Positions 24,181-32,668 of a stretch of 52,095 nucleotides of DNA are shown in pieces. The number at the start of each line of letters is the position of its first letter. The first letter of the stretch is position 1. The stretch is from positions 1 through 52,095 of the forward strand of contig JAEZXX010000044.1 of assembly GCA_023419535.1 (NCBI GenBank). Direction: 5' to 3'. The translations under genes were made by a program, and so were the position numbers. The notes beneath the pieces were generated by a model. The model had not been told where the DNA came from, ran no database searches, and saw only the letters and a list, made by a program, of their open reading frames with translations. The DNA is from Pseudomonadota bacterium. Its GTDB lineage: Bacteria > Pseudomonadota > Alphaproteobacteria > Rhizobiales > Rhizobiaceae.

Positions 24181-24567
24181 TCAGATGCCGCCGCCGATGC
24201 GGCGCGAGCAGGAGATCGTCTCGCCGCCGACGGTGATCTCCAGATCGGCCGTGTAGGCGGAGCCGCCCGTCCCGAGCGTCACCATGCCGAGCTCGGCCGT
24301 GCCGTCCGGCCCCGTCGTGAAGGGCCCGCCCTGGCGGATGTCGGTGCCCCGGCCGGAGACGCGAAGGTCGTATTCGCCGCGCGTCGCCTTTCCGGCATGG
24401 GCGAGAGCGGTCAGTTCCACCGAGCCGACCCCGCGCGTGACGTCGAGTTCGCATTCGGCGGTTGCCGCGGGAGAGCGGGCGCCGACCGGGCCGGCGACGG
24501 CCGCGCCCGCGGCCCCGAGGAGAAGGAGGGCCGCCGCGAGGCGACCGGGACGGGCAAGCGGGTTCAT
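24181..24567 (-). CDS. csgH: CsgH-like curli assembly/chaperone protein
   Basis: 128-aa periplasmic protein with a signal peptide (about 1-36) and a single Ig-like beta-sandwich (CELDVTRGVGSVELTALAHAGKATRGEYDLRVSG ... AYTADLEITVGGETISCSR). Two cysteines, in AECEL and ISCSR, bracket the domain and could form a disulfide. Its position between two curlin genes matches CsgH, the alphaproteobacterial counterpart of CsgC that blocks premature amyloid formation. Start at 24567 is favoured by a GAGG 8-10 bases upstream; an ATG four codons earlier is possible. Assignment rests on size, fold-like pattern and context. Confidence 0.78.
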   Translation of the reverse strand: MNPLARPGRLAAALLLLGAAGAAVAGPVGARSPAATAECELDVTRGVGSVELTALAHAGKATRGEYDLRVSGRGTDIRQGGPFTTGPDGTAELGMVTLGTGGSAYTADLEITVGGETISCSRRIGGGI

Positions 24568-24610
24568 GGCGGACCTCATCGTTGGACGGAGAGCGGAAGG
24601 GAAACGGGGA

Positions 24611-25045
24611 TCAGTCGCAGGCCTGGACCAGGGCCGTGACGTTGCCGCTGCCGCCCTGCGCGACGTCGGCGGAGCAGCCGTTGCCGACCTGGACGCCGGC
24701 CGCGATGTTGCCGTTGCCGTCCTGGGAGAGGATCGTCGTGTGGTTGGTGCCGAACTGGCCGATGCCGGCGGAGTTGCGGTGGCCGGTCTGGTAGGTCGCG
24801 CCGTAATTGTTGCGACCGTTCTGCCCGACGACCGAGAGGTTGCGCGTCCCGCGCTGGTCGCCGACCGAGCGGTTGTAGCGTCCGTCCTGATGGACGCGGA
24901 TGCGGTTGCGGGTGCCCTGCTGGTTGCCACCCACCGAGTTCGACCAGCCGTACTGGTCGATGCGGATGTCGTTCGCCGAGGCGGGCGCGGCAGTCAGGCC
25001 GGCGAGGACGACGAGGGCGGCGGTGCTGAAGGTCAGGCGGATCAT
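24611..25045 (-). CDS. Curlin-repeat amyloid subunit (CsgA-like)
   Basis: 144-aa secreted protein. A 24-residue signal peptide (MIRLTFSTAALVVLAGLTAAPASA) is followed directly by roughly ten 11-residue repeats of the x-x-x-x-Q-x-G-x-x-N type (IDQYGWSN, GNQQGTRN, VHQDGRYN, VGQNGRNN, TYQTGHRN, IGQFGTNH, LSQDGNGN). This is a solenoid nearly to the end. Two C-terminal cysteines (GNGC and VQACD) are unusual in curlins and could clamp the last turns. First gene of the locus. CsgG, CsgE and CsgF secretion proteins are not in the window. Confidence 0.9.
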   Translation of the reverse strand: MIRLTFSTAALVVLAGLTAAPASANDIRIDQYGWSNSVGGNQQGTRNRIRVHQDGRYNRSVGDQRGTRNLSVVGQNGRNNYGATYQTGHRNSAGIGQFGTNHTTILSQDGNGNIAAGVQVGNGCSADVAQGGSGNVTALVQACD

Positions 25046-25172
25046 CGGGGCGTCTCCGAGGTTGAGCCGGCGGCTCGGGAAGGAATGACCCGACCTTGCC
25101 CTCCGCCGCCGGAACGGTCGCTGAAGGTCCCGTTCACGCGCCGTTCAGCGCCTCGTGACCGCACGCCGGCCG

Positions 25173-25571
25173 CTATCGGCGGGCGTCGAAGGCCTGTCGC
25201 GCGGCCTCGATCCGGTCCAGATTCGCCTCGGCCCACAGCCAGACGCCGCAGAAGGCCGCCCCCAGGCTCTCGCCGAGCTCGGTGAGACGATACTCGACGC
25301 GCGGCGGCACCACCGGATGGACCGTGCGCACGAGCATGCCGTCGCGCTCCATCTGCCGGAGCGTCTGCGTCAGCATCTTCTGGCTGATGCCGGCGACCTG
25401 CCGGGACAGCTCGGTGAAGCGCAGTTCCCCGCGCTCGCCGAGAACCTCAAGGACGATCATCGTCCATTTGTCGGCCACGCGACCGATCAGCTCGTTGACC
25501 AGCGCCTCGACCTTCGGATCGGTCTGGGCGGGCGCCGGTCCGGCGGAGCGGGGCACGGGAGAAGCCGGCAT
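25173..25571 (-). CDS. HxlR-family transcriptional regulator
   Basis: 132-aa winged-helix regulator. The core VADKWTMIVLEVLGERGELRFTELSRQVAGISQKMLTQTLRQMERDGML is a textbook HxlR domain, with PPRVEYRLTELGESL for the wing. There is no cysteine at the redox position used by YodB/HypR-type members; the single Cys is in AAFCGVW. The ATG at 25571 is chosen because GGAGAG lies 7 bases upstream; a longer version starting at 25586 lacks a ribosome site. It is divergent from an SDR gene that it presumably controls. Confidence 0.92.
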   Translation of the reverse strand: MPASPVPRSAGPAPAQTDPKVEALVNELIGRVADKWTMIVLEVLGERGELRFTELSRQVAGISQKMLTQTLRQMERDGMLVRTVHPVVPPRVEYRLTELGESLGAAFCGVWLWAEANLDRIEAARQAFDARR

Positions 25572-25671
25572 GGATACACTCTCCATTCGGTGCGTATGGA
25601 ACTTTCGGGTGCCTTCTTCCTATCGGTTCGCGAGTGCGCCATCAAATGCCCGACGGACAAGGAGCACATCC

Positions 25672-26436
25672 ATGAAACCGAACGGAAACACGATACTCGT
25701 CACCGGCGGCGGCTCGGGCATCGGCGCCGAGCTCGCACGCCGTCTCCACGACCTCGGCAACAGCGTGATCGTCGCCGGCCGTCGGCAGGAGGCGCTGGAG
25801 CGCGTCTGCGAGGGGCGGGACAACCTGCATGCGCTCGCCTTCGACGCGAAGGACGCTGCCGGGATCGAGGACTTCGCCACGCAGCTTCTCGCCGCCCATC
25901 CGTCCCTCAATGTCCTCGTCAACAATGCCGGGATCATGCGGTTCGAGGATCTGACGGCGCGGCGCGACCTCGCCGATGCCGAGGCGACCATCGCGACCAA
26001 TCTCACCGGTCCGATCCGGCTGACCAACGCGCTCGTCGACCATCTGGCCGGGCAGCCCGACGCCGCGATCGTCAACGTCTCCTCGGGGCTCGCCTTCGTG
26101 CCGCTCGTGACGACGCCGACCTACAACGCCACGAAAGCCGCCATCCACTCCTACACGGTCGCGATGCGCGAGGCGCTGCGGGGGCGGGTGGAGGTGATCG
26201 AGCTGGTTCCGCCCGCCGTCCAGACCGGGCTGACGCCCGGCCAGGAGACGCGCCCGGGCTACCTGCCCCTCGACGCCTTCATGGACGAGGTGATGGCGCT
26301 TTTGACGCAGGAGCCCACCCCGCCGGAGATCCTCGTCGAGCGCGTCGCCTTCCAGCGCCGCGCCGAAGCCGAAGGGCGCTTCGACGCGACGCTGAAGCAG
26401 CTGAACGAGATGGCGGCGAAGGCGCGCGAGGGCTGA
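25672..26436 (+). CDS. SDR-family oxidoreductase (DltE-like)
   Basis: 254-aa classical SDR. Cofactor motif TGGGSGIG is at 12-19, NNAG at about 83-86, and the catalytic S/Y/K are in NVSSGLAF and the YNATK segment. The C-terminal third (ELVPPAVQTGLTPGQETRPGYLPLDAF) is characteristic of DltE/YdfG-like SDRs. Start at 25672 has AAGGAG 7 bases upstream. Frames open further 5' but run through the divergent regulator. HxlR-SDR pairs commonly respond to reactive carbonyl or quinone compounds; that is inference here. Confidence 0.93.
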   Translation: MKPNGNTILVTGGGSGIGAELARRLHDLGNSVIVAGRRQEALERVCEGRDNLHALAFDAKDAAGIEDFATQLLAAHPSLNVLVNNAGIMRFEDLTARRDLADAEATIATNLTGPIRLTNALVDHLAGQPDAAIVNVSSGLAFVPLVTTPTYNATKAAIHSYTVAMREALRGRVEVIELVPPAVQTGLTPGQETRPGYLPLDAFMDEVMALLTQEPTPPEILVERVAFQRRAEAEGRFDATLKQLNEMAAKAREG

Positions 26437-26502
26437 GGCTCGCCGGGAGCGGGGCCAAGGTCCCGCCGCCCCGCCACGCATTAGGAGGGGTCTCGGCCTC
26501 TC

Positions 26503-27930
26503 TCAGGCCGGAAGGACGACGGCGGCCCTCAAGCCCGGCCTGCGCTGGGAGAGGGCGATGTCGCCGCCGTGCTGGCGCGCGATGGCCCGCGCGATGGACA
26601 GGCCAAGCCCGATCCCGCCCGTGTCGCGCGATCGCGAGCCTTCGAGGCGAAAGAAGGGCGCGAACACCTCCTCGACCTTGTCCAGCGGGATGCCGGGGCC
26701 GTCGTCCTCGACCACGATCTCGACGCTGGCCTTGGTGGCGACGAGCCGCACCTGCGCGGCGCCGGCATAGCGCACCGCGTTCTCCACGAGATTGCGGATG
26801 GTGCGCCGCAGCCCCTCCGGGCGGCAGCGATAGTCGATCCGCGCGCCGGCCTCGAAGACGACGGGCTGGCCGAGCTCGACGAGATCCTCGCAGACGCTCT
26901 CCACCAGCGCCGTCAGGTCGATCGTGCGCGTCTCCTCCAGCGTCGTCTCCTGACGCGCGAGCGAGAGCGTCGCCTCCGTCATGGCCTGCATCTCGTCGAT
27001 CGTGCCCAGCATGCGCTCCTGAAGATCGGGGTCGTCCACGAGTTCGGCCCGCAGCCGCAGCGTGGTCAGCGGGGTGCGCAGATCGTGGCCGATGGCCGCC
27101 AGCATGCTCGTGCGGTCGGCGACGAAGCGGTGCAGGCGCTCCTGCATCAGGTTGAAGGCCTGTGCCGTGCGGCGGATGTCGTCGGGCCCGCAGACGTCGA
27201 GCGGTGTCACGGCCTCGCCGCGCCCGAGCGTCTCGGCGGCTCTCGTCAGCTGGCGCAGCGGCCGCGCGATGCTGCGCGCGGTCGCGACGCCGACGAGCGA
27301 GACGAGCACTGCGGTCAGCGCGAGCGAGAAGGGCAGATGCGTCGCCCAGATCGTCGGCTTGCTCTTGTAGTGCGCCACGTTCAGCGCCCGCCCGTCGCTC
27401 AGGGGAACGACGGCGCCCGCTCCGTTCCCGTCCGCATAATCGAGGAAGCGCGTTCCGGCCGGAAGGTTCGCCCCGCCCGTCTCTCCGCCGGTCCACTGCG
27501 CGCCCGAGACGAAGAGGGCCGGCTTGGCCCCCTCCGGGATCGGCGTGGTGCGCGGAACCTCGCTGACCGCCGCATCCGAGACCGTCCCGTTCAGGAGGTC
27601 GCGCAACGGGGTCTCGAAGCGGTGGAACGCATCCTCCACCCAGGGGACGAGCGAGCGCGCGGGCTCGCGGGAGATCCAGAAGCGGGTGTAGTCGGTGCCG
27701 TTGACGCGGGCGATGTCGTCCTCGATCCCCGCCGGCACTGTCTCCACCAGCCGGGCCACCGCTTCGGCGCGGCTGGCGAGCTCGGTCCGCGCGCTCGCGT
27801 GCACCTCCGAGCGGAACTTGTCCCAGGCGATGTAGAGGCCGATCGACTGCGAGACGAAGAGGGCCGCCAGCATCGCCGCCAGGAGCTGGATGGACAGGCT
27901 CTTGTGCCAGAAGGTCCGAAGGTCGGTCAT
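26503..27930 (-). CDS. Two-component sensor histidine kinase (EnvZ-type)
   Basis: 475-aa inner-membrane kinase. TM1 at about 13-36, a ~160-residue periplasmic sensor domain, TM2 at about 199-218, HAMP (219-272), a HisKA dimerisation helix with H282 in AAIGHDLRTPLTTLRLRAE, and an HATPase_c domain with N-box NLVENAVRY, G1 DDGPGIP and G2 GGIGLGLSIARAI. The HAMP-DHp wording is of the EnvZ/OmpR class. Its ATG overlaps the response-regulator stop (27927-27930). The divergent molybdenum hydroxylase genes are the likely target. The signal is unknown. Confidence 0.94.
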   Translation of the reverse strand: MTDLRTFWHKSLSIQLLAAMLAALFVSQSIGLYIAWDKFRSEVHASARTELASRAEAVARLVETVPAGIEDDIARVNGTDYTRFWISREPARSLVPWVEDAFHRFETPLRDLLNGTVSDAAVSEVPRTTPIPEGAKPALFVSGAQWTGGETGGANLPAGTRFLDYADGNGAGAVVPLSDGRALNVAHYKSKPTIWATHLPFSLALTAVLVSLVGVATARSIARPLRQLTRAAETLGRGEAVTPLDVCGPDDIRRTAQAFNLMQERLHRFVADRTSMLAAIGHDLRTPLTTLRLRAELVDDPDLQERMLGTIDEMQAMTEATLSLARQETTLEETRTIDLTALVESVCEDLVELGQPVVFEAGARIDYRCRPEGLRRTIRNLVENAVRYAGAAQVRLVATKASVEIVVEDDGPGIPLDKVEEVFAPFFRLEGSRSRDTGGIGLGLSIARAIARQHGGDIALSQRRPGLRAAVVLPA

Positions 27931-28652
27931 GTCGCGCGGACCTCCGGCATGAAGCTGTAGCCGCCCCCGCGGTGGGTCTGGATGATGACCGGGTTCTTCG
28001 GGTCGGCTTCCACCTTGCGGCGCAGCCGGCTGACCTGGTTGTCGATCGAGCGGTCGAAGGGGTCGGCCTCGCGCCCGACCGTCATGTCGAGGAGCTGGTC
28101 GCGCGTCAGCACCATGCCGGGATGGTCGACGAAGACCTTCAGGAGCCGGAACTCGGCGGTCGACAGCGGAACGCCGACCCCGTCCTCGCCCTGCAGCTCG
28201 CGCCGTCCGAGGTTGAGCACCCACCGGTCGAAGCGCATGGCGCCGGCCTGCCGGGCCGCGCGCTGCGGCGGCAGGCTGTTGGAGCGGCGGAGCACCGCCT
28301 TGATACGGGCCAGAAGCTCGCGCGAGGAGAACGGCTTGACGAGATAGTCGTCCGCGCCGAGCTCCAGGCCGATGACGCGGTCGGTCTCGTCGGCGCGCGC
28401 CGTCAAAAAGATGATCGGCACGCCCGCGCCGGCCCCGGCGCGCAGCTCGCGGCAGAGCGTCAGCCCGTCCTCGCCGGGCATCATGATGTCGAGCACCACG
28501 AGATCGGGCGCCCCGCGCTCGAAGAGGCGGCGCAGCGCCGCGCCGTTCTCGGCGGTCGAGACGCGGTAGCCCTGCTGCTGCAGGTAGCGGCCGACGAGAT
28601 CGCGGATGTCGCGATGATCGTCGACGACGGCGATGTGGGGCACGGACTCCAT
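27927..28652 (-). CDS. OmpR-family response regulator
   Basis: 241-aa DNA-binding regulator. Receiver domain (about 6-118) with acidic pair D11/D12, phospho-acceptor D55 in LVVLDIMMPGEDG, T84 and K106 in YLVKPFSS. The winged-helix effector domain (about 140-236) has LSTAEFRLLKVFVDHPG and the recognition helix DRSIDNQVSRLRRKVE. It is transcribed first, followed by the kinase with an ATGA overlap. Tandem TGTATC boxes in the divergent promoter (28720-28787) have the 10-bp spacing expected for such a dimeric regulator. Confidence 0.95.
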   Translation of the reverse strand: MESVPHIAVVDDHRDIRDLVGRYLQQQGYRVSTAENGAALRRLFERGAPDLVVLDIMMPGEDGLTLCRELRAGAGAGVPIIFLTARADETDRVIGLELGADDYLVKPFSSRELLARIKAVLRRSNSLPPQRAARQAGAMRFDRWVLNLGRRELQGEDGVGVPLSTAEFRLLKVFVDHPGMVLTRDQLLDMTVGREADPFDRSIDNQVSRLRRKVEADPKNPVIIQTHRGGGYSFMPEVRAT

Positions 28653-28719
28653 GAGCGGCCTTCCGATGAACGACGTGATCTTCCATACGCCGGTCCGCGC
28701 GCGAAGGCTCGGGTCAAAC

Positions 28720-28787
28720 TGTATCCGACTGTATCAGCCGCGCCGTCGCCCCGGGCTTTCCGGGCCCTCCCGATACAAAACGATACG
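28720..28787. promoter_or_regulatory. Paired tandem TGTATC boxes, probable response-regulator sites
   Basis: Two direct copies of TGTATC start at 28720 and 28730. Two copies in the opposite orientation, GATACA at 28772 and GATACG at 28782, lie 52 bp further on. Within each pair the period is exactly 10 bp, as in OmpR/PhoB-type tandem half-sites. One pair faces each of the divergent genes. The remainder of 28653-28904 shows no other clear element. Confidence 0.65.
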
Positions 28788-28904
28788 TTCGAAAGACACG
28801 CGCGACACGAGGACGCGACACGCCCCGGCTAGCTTGGTCCTCGAAGCAGCCGGTCGCTCGTCCCGTCCCGGAGACGCCGCTGCCCGAACGAACAAGGAGG
28901 CGTC

Positions 28905-29369
28905 ATGGTCGCCCTCATCGTCAACGGCCGCCCCGTCGAGGTGGACGCGCCGAGCGACAAGCCCCTTCTCTGGGTCCTGCGCGAGGATCTCGATCTGCCC
29001 GGCGCCAAATACGGCTGTGGCATCGCCCAGTGCGGCGCCTGCCGCGTCCTCCTCGACGGCCGCTCGACACCCTCCTGCGCCGTCACGCTCGGCAATCTGG
29101 AGGGCGCCTCGGTCACGACCGTGGAGGGCCTGCTCGGCCCCGACGGGACGCTCTCCCACGCCCAGCAAGCCTGGATCGAGGAGCAGGTGCCGCAATGCGG
29201 CTTCTGCCAGCCGGGCTTCCTGATCGCCGCGACGGACCTTCTCGACCGCAACCCGAACCCGACGGACGGGGAGATCGACGAAGCGATCACCAACATCTGC
29301 CGCTGCGGGACCTATCCGCGCATCCGGCGCGCCATCCACCGCGCCGCCGCCGCGCGCGCCGCGGCTTGA
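28905..29369 (+). CDS. (2Fe-2S)-binding subunit of a molybdenum hydroxylase (IorA-like)
   Basis: 154-aa small subunit of the xanthine-dehydrogenase superfamily. Plant-type ferredoxin cluster ligands are C38, C43, C46 and C58 (YGCGIAQCGACRV ... SCAV); the second, helical [2Fe-2S] site uses C98, C101, C132 and C134 (QCGFCQPGF ... NICRCGTYPRI). All eight are present. It passes electrons from the molybdopterin subunit encoded 10 bp downstream. The two-subunit arrangement without an FAD subunit matches isoquinoline 1-oxidoreductase-type enzymes. RBS AAGGAGG is visible. Confidence 0.95.
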   Translation: MVALIVNGRPVEVDAPSDKPLLWVLREDLDLPGAKYGCGIAQCGACRVLLDGRSTPSCAVTLGNLEGASVTTVEGLLGPDGTLSHAQQAWIEEQVPQCGFCQPGFLIAATDLLDRNPNPTDGEIDEAITNICRCGTYPRIRRAIHRAAAARAAA

Positions 29370-29379
29370 GGAGCGAGGC

Positions 29380-31689
29380 ATGCCCCCCATTCTCTCCCGC
29401 CGCACCTTTCTCTTCACCGGCGCCGCGCTCGGCGGCACGGCGCTCTTGGCCGCCGTCGGCGGCGCCGGCTACCTGGCGAGCGTCGACGTCGACGGCCTGA
29501 CCGGTCACGCGGAGGGAGAGGACGCCGCCCTCAACGCCTTCCTGACGATCCGGGAGGACGGCCATGTCGTCGTCCAGGTGCCGCGGGCCGAGATGGGCCA
29601 GGGCATCCACACGGGCCTCGCCATGCTGGTCGCCGAAGAGCTCGACCTGCCGATGGACGGGCGCATCCGCGTCGCCTTTCCGACCGAGCCGCACCCGGCC
29701 TATTCCAACTGGTCGAACGTCCTGCAGGTGCGCCCGGAGGAGGCGAGCGGTCCGCTCGCCTGGGCGGCCCGGCGGCTGTTCGGGCAGCTCGGCCTCATCG
29801 CCACGGGCGCCTCGGCCTCGACGATCGGGCTCTGGCACCACATGCGCGTCGCCGGCGCCTCGGCCCGGCAGATGCTCCTCGACGCGGGCGCCGCCCGCCT
29901 CGGGGTCCCGGCCGCCGAGCTGACGACGGGCGAGGGCTTCGTGCGGCACGCGGCGTCCGGCCGCCGCCTCTCCTACGGCGAACTGGCGCGCGACGCCGCC
30001 GTCCTTGCGCCGCCGCGCGACCCGGCGCTGAAGCCGGCGAGCGAGTGGCGGCTGATCGGGCGCTCGCAGCACCGGCTCGACATTCCCGCCAAGGTCCGCG
30101 GCGAGCCGGTGTTCGGCATGGATGTGAACCTGCCGAACATGCTGTTCGCCGCCATCCGCCAGGCGCCGGTCTTCGGAGCCCGCGTCGAGAGGGTGCGAAA
30201 CGAGGCCGCGGTGCGCGCCCAGCCCGGGATCCTCGATCTCGCCATCGCCGATGGCCGGCACGTCGCCATCGTGGCCGATTCCTGGTGGCGGGCCGAACAG
30301 GCCGCCTGGCTCCTCGACATCGCCTGGACACCCACCGAGGCCGACGGCGTGTCCTCCGCCGAGCTGTCGGGGCGCCTGCGGGCCGCGCTCGATACGGACA
30401 CGCCCTATGCGCATTTCGACGAGGGCGACGTCGAGGCGGCCTTCGCCGAACCCGCCGCCACCGTCGTCGAGGCGGACTATACGGTTCCCTTCGTGGCCCA
30501 TGCCTGCATGGAGCCCATGAACGCCACCGTCCTCGTCCGCGAGGACGGGACGGCCGAAGCCTGGGTGCCGTCGCAGGGCACGCTGAACATCCGCGTCGGC
30601 GTCGCCACCGGCGCCGGCTGGGCCGGCGTCGAGCCGAGCTCGGTGACCGCCAACGTCACCATGAACGGAGGCGCCTTCGGGCGCCGCAGCGACCAGGACG
30701 TGGTCGCCCAGGCCGCCTTCCTCGCGGCGCGTCATCCGGGCCGCCCGGTGAAGCTGATCTGGTCGCGGGAGGAGGACGTCTCGCGCGGCCTCTTCCGCAG
30801 CCACGCGGCCGCGCGCCTTCGCGCCGCGCTCGGGGGGGACGGCCTGCCCACCGCCTATGATGCACGGGTCGCGGCCCAGTCGATCATCCACTCGGTCGCG
30901 GGCCGCAATCTGCCCTTCAGCCCCGGCCCGGACGGCGACCGCCTCACCGTCGAGGGTCTCGACAAGCACCATTACGCCATCCCCAACCGGCGGATGCGCA
31001 GCCGGGACGTGCCGAGCCATGTGCCGATCGGCTTCTGGCGATCCAACGGCTACTCCTACAACACCTTCTTCGCCGAGAGCTTCGTCGACGAGTGCGCGGA
31101 CCGAGCCGGGGCCGATCCGGTCGACTATCGCCGCATGCTCCTGCGCGACAGCCCGCGCCACCGCGCCGTCCTGGAACGGGTCGCCGAGATCGCCGGCTGG
31201 GGCGCGCCGATGGCGCCCGGCCGGGGCCGCGGCATCGCCCTCGAGGAGTGCTACCGCAGCGTCGTCGCGACCGTGGCGGAGGTCGGCGTCGCCGAGGACG
31301 GCGAACTGACCGTGGACCACGTGTTCTGCGCGGTCGACGTCGGCACGGTGGTGAACCCGGACGCCGTCGTCGCCCAGATGGAGGGCGGCATCGTCTTCGG
31401 CGTCACGGCCGCCCTGATGAACGTGATCACGCTGGAGGACGGCGCGGTCGTGGAATCGAACTTTCACGACTTTGCCGTGCAGCGCATGGCGAACGCGCCC
31501 CGCATCACGGTCTCGATCGTGGAGAGCACGCTGCCGCCCGGCGGTGCCGGCGAGCCCGGCATCGTGCCCGTCGCCGCCGCCATCGCCAACGCCGTCCACG
31601 CCGCGACCGGGCGCCGCCTGCGCTCGCTGCCGCTGGCGCGCACGCAGACCATCGGCGAGCGCCGCACGCGCTCGCTCCTTTCCGCCTGA
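29380..31689 (+). CDS. Molybdopterin-binding catalytic subunit of an IorB-type aldehyde/isoquinoline oxidoreductase
   Basis: 769-aa catalytic subunit. The N-terminus SRRTFLFTGAALGGTALLAAVGG is a Tat-type signal, so the complex is likely exported folded to the periplasm. VPRAEMGQGIHTGLAMLVAEEL and NVTMNGGAFGRRSDQDVVAQAA are molybdopterin-binding landmarks; GGAGEPGIVPVAAAIANAV near the C-terminus carries the catalytic glutamate. The family hydroxylates N-heterocycles or oxidises aldehydes. No third cytochrome-c subunit is encoded nearby, so the electron acceptor is unknown. It is followed 24 bp later by an SDR gene. Confidence 0.94.
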   Translation: MPPILSRRTFLFTGAALGGTALLAAVGGAGYLASVDVDGLTGHAEGEDAALNAFLTIREDGHVVVQVPRAEMGQGIHTGLAMLVAEELDLPMDGRIRVAFPTEPHPAYSNWSNVLQVRPEEASGPLAWAARRLFGQLGLIATGASASTIGLWHHMRVAGASARQMLLDAGAARLGVPAAELTTGEGFVRHAASGRRLSYGELARDAAVLAPPRDPALKPASEWRLIGRSQHRLDIPAKVRGEPVFGMDVNLPNMLFAAIRQAPVFGARVERVRNEAAVRAQPGILDLAIADGRHVAIVADSWWRAEQAAWLLDIAWTPTEADGVSSAELSGRLRAALDTDTPYAHFDEGDVEAAFAEPAATVVEADYTVPFVAHACMEPMNATVLVREDGTAEAWVPSQGTLNIRVGVATGAGWAGVEPSSVTANVTMNGGAFGRRSDQDVVAQAAFLAARHPGRPVKLIWSREEDVSRGLFRSHAAARLRAALGGDGLPTAYDARVAAQSIIHSVAGRNLPFSPGPDGDRLTVEGLDKHHYAIPNRRMRSRDVPSHVPIGFWRSNGYSYNTFFAESFVDECADRAGADPVDYRRMLLRDSPRHRAVLERVAEIAGWGAPMAPGRGRGIALEECYRSVVATVAEVGVAEDGELTVDHVFCAVDVGTVVNPDAVVAQMEGGIVFGVTAALMNVITLEDGAVVESNFHDFAVQRMANAPRITVSIVESTLPPGGAGEPGIVPVAAAIANAVHAATGRRLRSLPLARTQTIGERRTRSLLSA

Positions 31690-31712
31690 CCCATCCTCGA
31701 AAGGACACGACC

Positions 31713-32666
31713 ATGACCGACGCCTGGACCCTTGCAGACATGCCCTCCCAGCAGGGCCGCACGATCGTCGTCACCGGAACCGGGGGGCTCGGCTTCGAGA
31801 CGGCCTTCGCCCTGGCCCGTGCCGGCGGCGACGTCATCCTGGCCGGCCGCGACCCGCGAAAAGGCTTCGAGGCCGTCAGCGCCATCCGCCGCGCGGTGCC
31901 GCAGGCCGTCATCGCCTACGAGCCGCTGGACCTTGCGGATCTCGGCTCCGTGGCGGCCTTCGGTCAGCGGCTGGCCTCCCGGCGCTATGCGATCGACGTC
32001 CTCGTCAACAATGCCGGCCTGATGACCCCGCCGCGCCGCGAGACGACCGTCGACGGCTTCGAGCGCCAGTTCGGCGTCAACTATCTCGGTCATTTCGCGC
32101 TGACCGCCCACCTTCTGCCGCTGCTGCGCCAGGCGCCGGCGCCGCGCGTGGTCACCCTCTCCAGCATCGCCGCGCGTTCGGGCTGGATCGATCTCGACGA
32201 CCTCCAGGCCACGCGGCACTACAAGCCGATGCCGGTCTATGCCCAGTCCAAGCTCGCCTGCCTGATGTTCGCCTTCGAGCTGCAGCGCCGCAGCGACGAG
32301 GCCGGCTGGGGCGTCACGAGCCTCGGCGCCCATCCGGGCGTCTCGCGCACTGCCCTTCTCCACAACGCGCCGGGGCGCTTCAGCCCGCAGGGCGTCGCGC
32401 GCTCCGCGCTCTGGTTCCTCTTCCAGCCTGCCGACCGGGGCGCGCTGCCGACGCTGCGCGCGGTGACGGAGACGGACCCGAAGGCTCCCTATTACGGTCC
32501 GACCGGCTTCCAGGAGCTGCGCGGCGCGCCCGGCGCGGCCAAGGTGCCGCCCGCCGCCCGCGAGACGCATGTCGGCCGCAAGCTCTGGGACATGTCGGAG
32601 GAGCTGACGGGCGTGCGCTTCGGGGACGCGCCCTGGTATGCGCGCAACGCCCTTAGGGTCGCCTGA
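31713..32666 (+). CDS. SDR-family oxidoreductase (retinol-dehydrogenase/WW-type)
   Basis: 317-aa SDR. The cofactor motif is TGTGGLG (21-27), an unusual variant of TGxxxGIG; NNAG is near residue 100. The active site has SSIAARSG followed by the YAQSK segment. The long C-terminal part (AHPGVSRTALLHNAPGRF) belongs to the protochlorophyllide-reductase/RDH-like branch that reduces bulky carbonyls. It follows the molybdenum hydroxylase genes with a proper ribosome site, so it may interconvert an alcohol and the aldehyde oxidised by that enzyme. Confidence 0.9.
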   Translation: MTDAWTLADMPSQQGRTIVVTGTGGLGFETAFALARAGGDVILAGRDPRKGFEAVSAIRRAVPQAVIAYEPLDLADLGSVAAFGQRLASRRYAIDVLVNNAGLMTPPRRETTVDGFERQFGVNYLGHFALTAHLLPLLRQAPAPRVVTLSSIAARSGWIDLDDLQATRHYKPMPVYAQSKLACLMFAFELQRRSDEAGWGVTSLGAHPGVSRTALLHNAPGRFSPQGVARSALWFLFQPADRGALPTLRAVTETDPKAPYYGPTGFQELRGAPGAAKVPPAARETHVGRKLWDMSEELTGVRFGDAPWYARNALRVA

Positions 32667-32668
32667 GG

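Noticed and set aside
23682..25045. Curlin repeats as a CRISPR array or DNA minisatellite
   Set aside because: The repetition is at protein level (11-12 residues) with divergent codons; there are no constant DNA repeats with unique spacers.
25574..25610. ATACAC...GCGTAT half-sites as an HxlR operator
   Set aside because: Only 5 of 6 bases match and the left half overlaps the regulator's ribosome-binding region; could be chance.
29287..31599. 770-codon antisense frame to the molybdenum hydroxylase subunit
   Set aside because: GC-driven antisense frame; the plus strand encodes a complete family protein.
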